A stretch of 7,221 nucleotides of DNA, taken from contig JADFNY010000193.1 in assembly GCA_022563115.1 (NCBI GenBank), positions 1-7,221 of the forward strand, read 5' to 3'. Positions 6,015-7,221 of this stretch are shown here, one piece after another (the first letter of the stretch is position 1; each line of letters begins with the position of its first letter). A program made the translations under genes and the position numbers. The DNA is from Acidobacteriota bacterium. Its GTDB lineage: Bacteria; Acidobacteriota; UBA890. Below the pieces are notes generated by a model. It was given only the letters and a program-made list of their open reading frames with translations. It ran no database searches and was not told the origin of the DNA.

Positions 6015-6623
6015 TCAGCTCTCATCCGATTCGGCCTCGGTCCCAAGCTCCTCGAGCCCCAATTCCTGGCGCGCCTCACGGCGGAATCTCTCGGCCAAGA
6101 GCGGGTCGTGCGCCCGGTGCGCCGGGTTGTGCTCGAAGCCCCGGTGGATGGCGTCGCAGGCGTAGCAGACGGTGATCTCGGGGACGAAGAAGTAGAGGCC
6201 GTAGTCGAGGCCCATGCAGACGATGAGGCTGAGCCCGTAGGTCCACGGCGAGAAGGCGGCCCCGATGATGACGATCACCAGACCGAGCATGCGGTTGAAA
6301 TCCTTCTGCGTGTACAGACGATTGCTGCCGCAGGCCAGGCAAATCTCGATCGGATCGTGTAGATCGCCGGCGTCGTCGAACCCCTCCGATGCCATGGGTT
6401 GCTGATGGTGGCAGCTTGTGCACTCTAGGGTTTTTTCCGATTCGCGCCGCCCACCCCCTCCGGCAGTCGCGGTTGCCGCGACCGCTTCTTCAGAGGGCTC
6501 ACCACCGAGCGCGGTGCTCGCACCTTCTTCGTCGCTGGTGGGTCGGTCGCCAAGCGTCGCCGGGAAGTCGTGCTGGTTGCGCCTCTCGCAGGCGTCGCAC
6601 CGCCAATCGAAGCTGTGGCTCAT
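6015..6623 (-). CDS. Unrecognised membrane protein with zinc-ribbon-like CxxC pairs
   Basis: I do not recognise the family. The product has 202 residues with four CxxC pairs: Cys9/Cys12 (CDAC), Cys68/Cys71 (CTSC), Cys95/Cys98 (CLAC) and Cys153/Cys156 (CYAC). They could make two four-cysteine zinc or iron sites. The first is split by a low-complexity Gly/Ala/Glu linker (about 22-66). The second is split by a hydrophobic stretch (112-146) that could cross the membrane twice and bring the two halves together on one side. The N terminus has no signal peptide, so the cysteine domains are probably cytoplasmic. CTSCHH at 68-73 formally contains a CxxCH haem motif, but haem attachment needs export and is unlikely here. 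The tail (175-202) is charged and acidic. The ATG at 6623 lies 9 nt after the upstream membrane gene, with a weak GAGA site. It is followed by the 111-nt promoter gap. A redox or assembly role beside the cytochrome complex is possible but not shown. Confidence 0.8.
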   Translation of the reverse strand: MSHSFDWRCDACERRNQHDFPATLGDRPTSDEEGASTALGGEPSEEAVAATATAGGGGRRESEKTLECTSCHHQQPMASEGFDDAGDLHDPIEICLACGSNRLYTQKDFNRMLGLVIVIIGAAFSPWTYGLSLIVCMGLDYGLYFFVPEITVCYACDAIHRGFEHNPAHRAHDPLLAERFRREARQELGLEELGTEAESDES

Positions 6624-6632
6624 CGGCGTGTC

Positions 6633-7221
6633 TCAGTAGGGCTGGCCGGTCGCCAGTGACAGGTAGATCGAAATGGTCTCGCCGAACAGCACGAAGACGA
6701 CGGCGGCGTACAGGATACCGGTGGCCGATTGGATGGAGCGGATCTCGACCGTCTTCCAGGTCATCCAGGCGAGGCCGATCGGGGCGAGCACACCGAGAAA
6801 GGCGCGCATGAAGACGAACAGCGCGTTGCCGAGCGTGAAGGCGCGTAGCAACCCGCCGTCCATCGTCGTCCACTCCGTCCAGTGGTAGGCGATCACCGCG
6901 GCGAGCGAGACGAGGATGAAGAGCTGGGTGGTGATGAACACGATCAGCACCCGCTTGAGCGGCTCGAGCGGCATGCGCGGCTCGATGAGATACCAGTGTG
7001 CCAACAGCATGGCGAACAGGACAGAGCCCACCGCGGGTACGACGCCGACAAGCCCGGCGCGATACAGCGTCCGGCTGGCCGGCTCGATCGATGCGGCGCC
7101 GGCGAGGACGGCGGGGTCGGTCAGCACCGCGAGCGCGCCGCCGCCGGCCGCCACCGTCAGGGTCACGAAAGACGGTTGGGTTCCGGGCCGCCAACCGACG
7201 CCGAAGGCGACCGTCCCCGCC
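6633..7221 (-). CDS. Multi-spanning membrane protein of unknown function, probably 5' truncated
   Basis: I do not recognise the family. The frame is open from the window edge to the TGA at 6635-6633, giving 195 visible residues. A GTG at 7166 would give a 177-residue product, but the frame continues upstream without a stop to the edge, and I see no strong ribosome site before the GTG, so the real start is probably outside. Numbered from the GTG, strong membrane segments lie near 38-60, 73-94, 107-135 and 148-171, with a weaker one near 2-22. A notable motif is AHWYLIEPRMP (56-66), where His57 lies at the end of a helix; His95 (AYHWTEW) ends the next one. Paired membrane histidines can bind haem, but this is only a possibility. 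It is 9 nt upstream of the cysteine-rich membrane gene and likely shares its transcript. Any link to the cytochrome complex is inferred from position and strand. Confidence 0.72.
   Translation of the reverse strand, partial: AGTVAFGVGWRPGTQPSFVTLTVAAGGGALAVLTDPAVLAGAASIEPASRTLYRAGLVGVVPAVGSVLFAMLLAHWYLIEPRMPLEPLKRVLIVFITTQLFILVSLAAVIAYHWTEWTTMDGGLLRAFTLGNALFVFMRAFLGVLAPIGLAWMTWKTVEIRSIQSATGILYAAVVFVLFGETISIYLSLATGQPY

Noticed and set aside
5106..6362. A 418-residue plus-strand frame spanning the HEAT gene, the promoter gap and part of the cysteine-rich gene
   Set aside because: It is antisense to two convincing genes and runs through an intergenic gap. Its sequence has no recognisable domain and is typical of a GC-rich shadow.
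6405..6422. CTSCHH as a haem c attachment site in the cysteine-rich membrane protein
   Set aside because: There is no signal peptide before it, the other CxxC pairs lack the histidine, and the layout fits zinc-ribbon-like metal sites better.

Overview
All recognisable genes in this GC-rich window lie on the minus strand, so the text reads from right to left. The core is a five-gene cluster for a quinol:cytochrome c oxidoreductase of the Rieske/cytochrome b class, with unusual partners. In transcription order it holds a membrane-anchored HEAT-repeat protein (5903-5001), a Rieske iron-sulfur protein (4965-4417), a cytochrome b6-type haem subunit (4375-3566), an enlarged subunit IV-like half of cytochrome b (3554-2469), and a multihaem c-type cytochrome (2430 to beyond base 1). 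Gaps are 11-41 nt, which suggests one operon. Upstream, on the same strand, are a partial multi-spanning membrane protein (7221-6633) and a cysteine-rich membrane protein with zinc-ribbon-like CxxC pairs (6623-6015), 9 nt apart. A 111-nt gap separates the two groups. It holds a good candidate promoter and a small perfect inverted repeat.

How the parts fit: the split cytochrome b carries two b haems, probably a covalent c-type haem at the quinone-reduction side (a cysteine at the cytochrome b6 position), and the quinol-oxidation site. The Rieske protein takes one electron from quinol. The multihaem cytochrome, with a membrane anchor, a long coiled coil and at least seven CxxCH sites, stands where cytochrome f or c1 would be and probably carries electrons out to periplasmic acceptors. 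The HEAT protein, first in the operon, is probably a structural or assembly partner. No cytochrome f, cytochrome c1 or terminal oxidase gene is present in the window.

The organism is a GC-rich, probably Gram-negative, respiratory bacterium. Split b6-type cytochrome b with multihaem partners is found in non-phototrophic phyla such as Acidobacteriota, Planctomycetota, Desulfobacterota/Myxococcota and Gemmatimonadota, as far as I recall; the sequence alone does not let me choose. No photosynthesis genes, RNA genes, mobile elements or CRISPR arrays are visible. The longest open frame on the plus strand (193-2454) is an antisense shadow of the multihaem cytochrome gene. No stretch longer than about 110 bases is without a gene.
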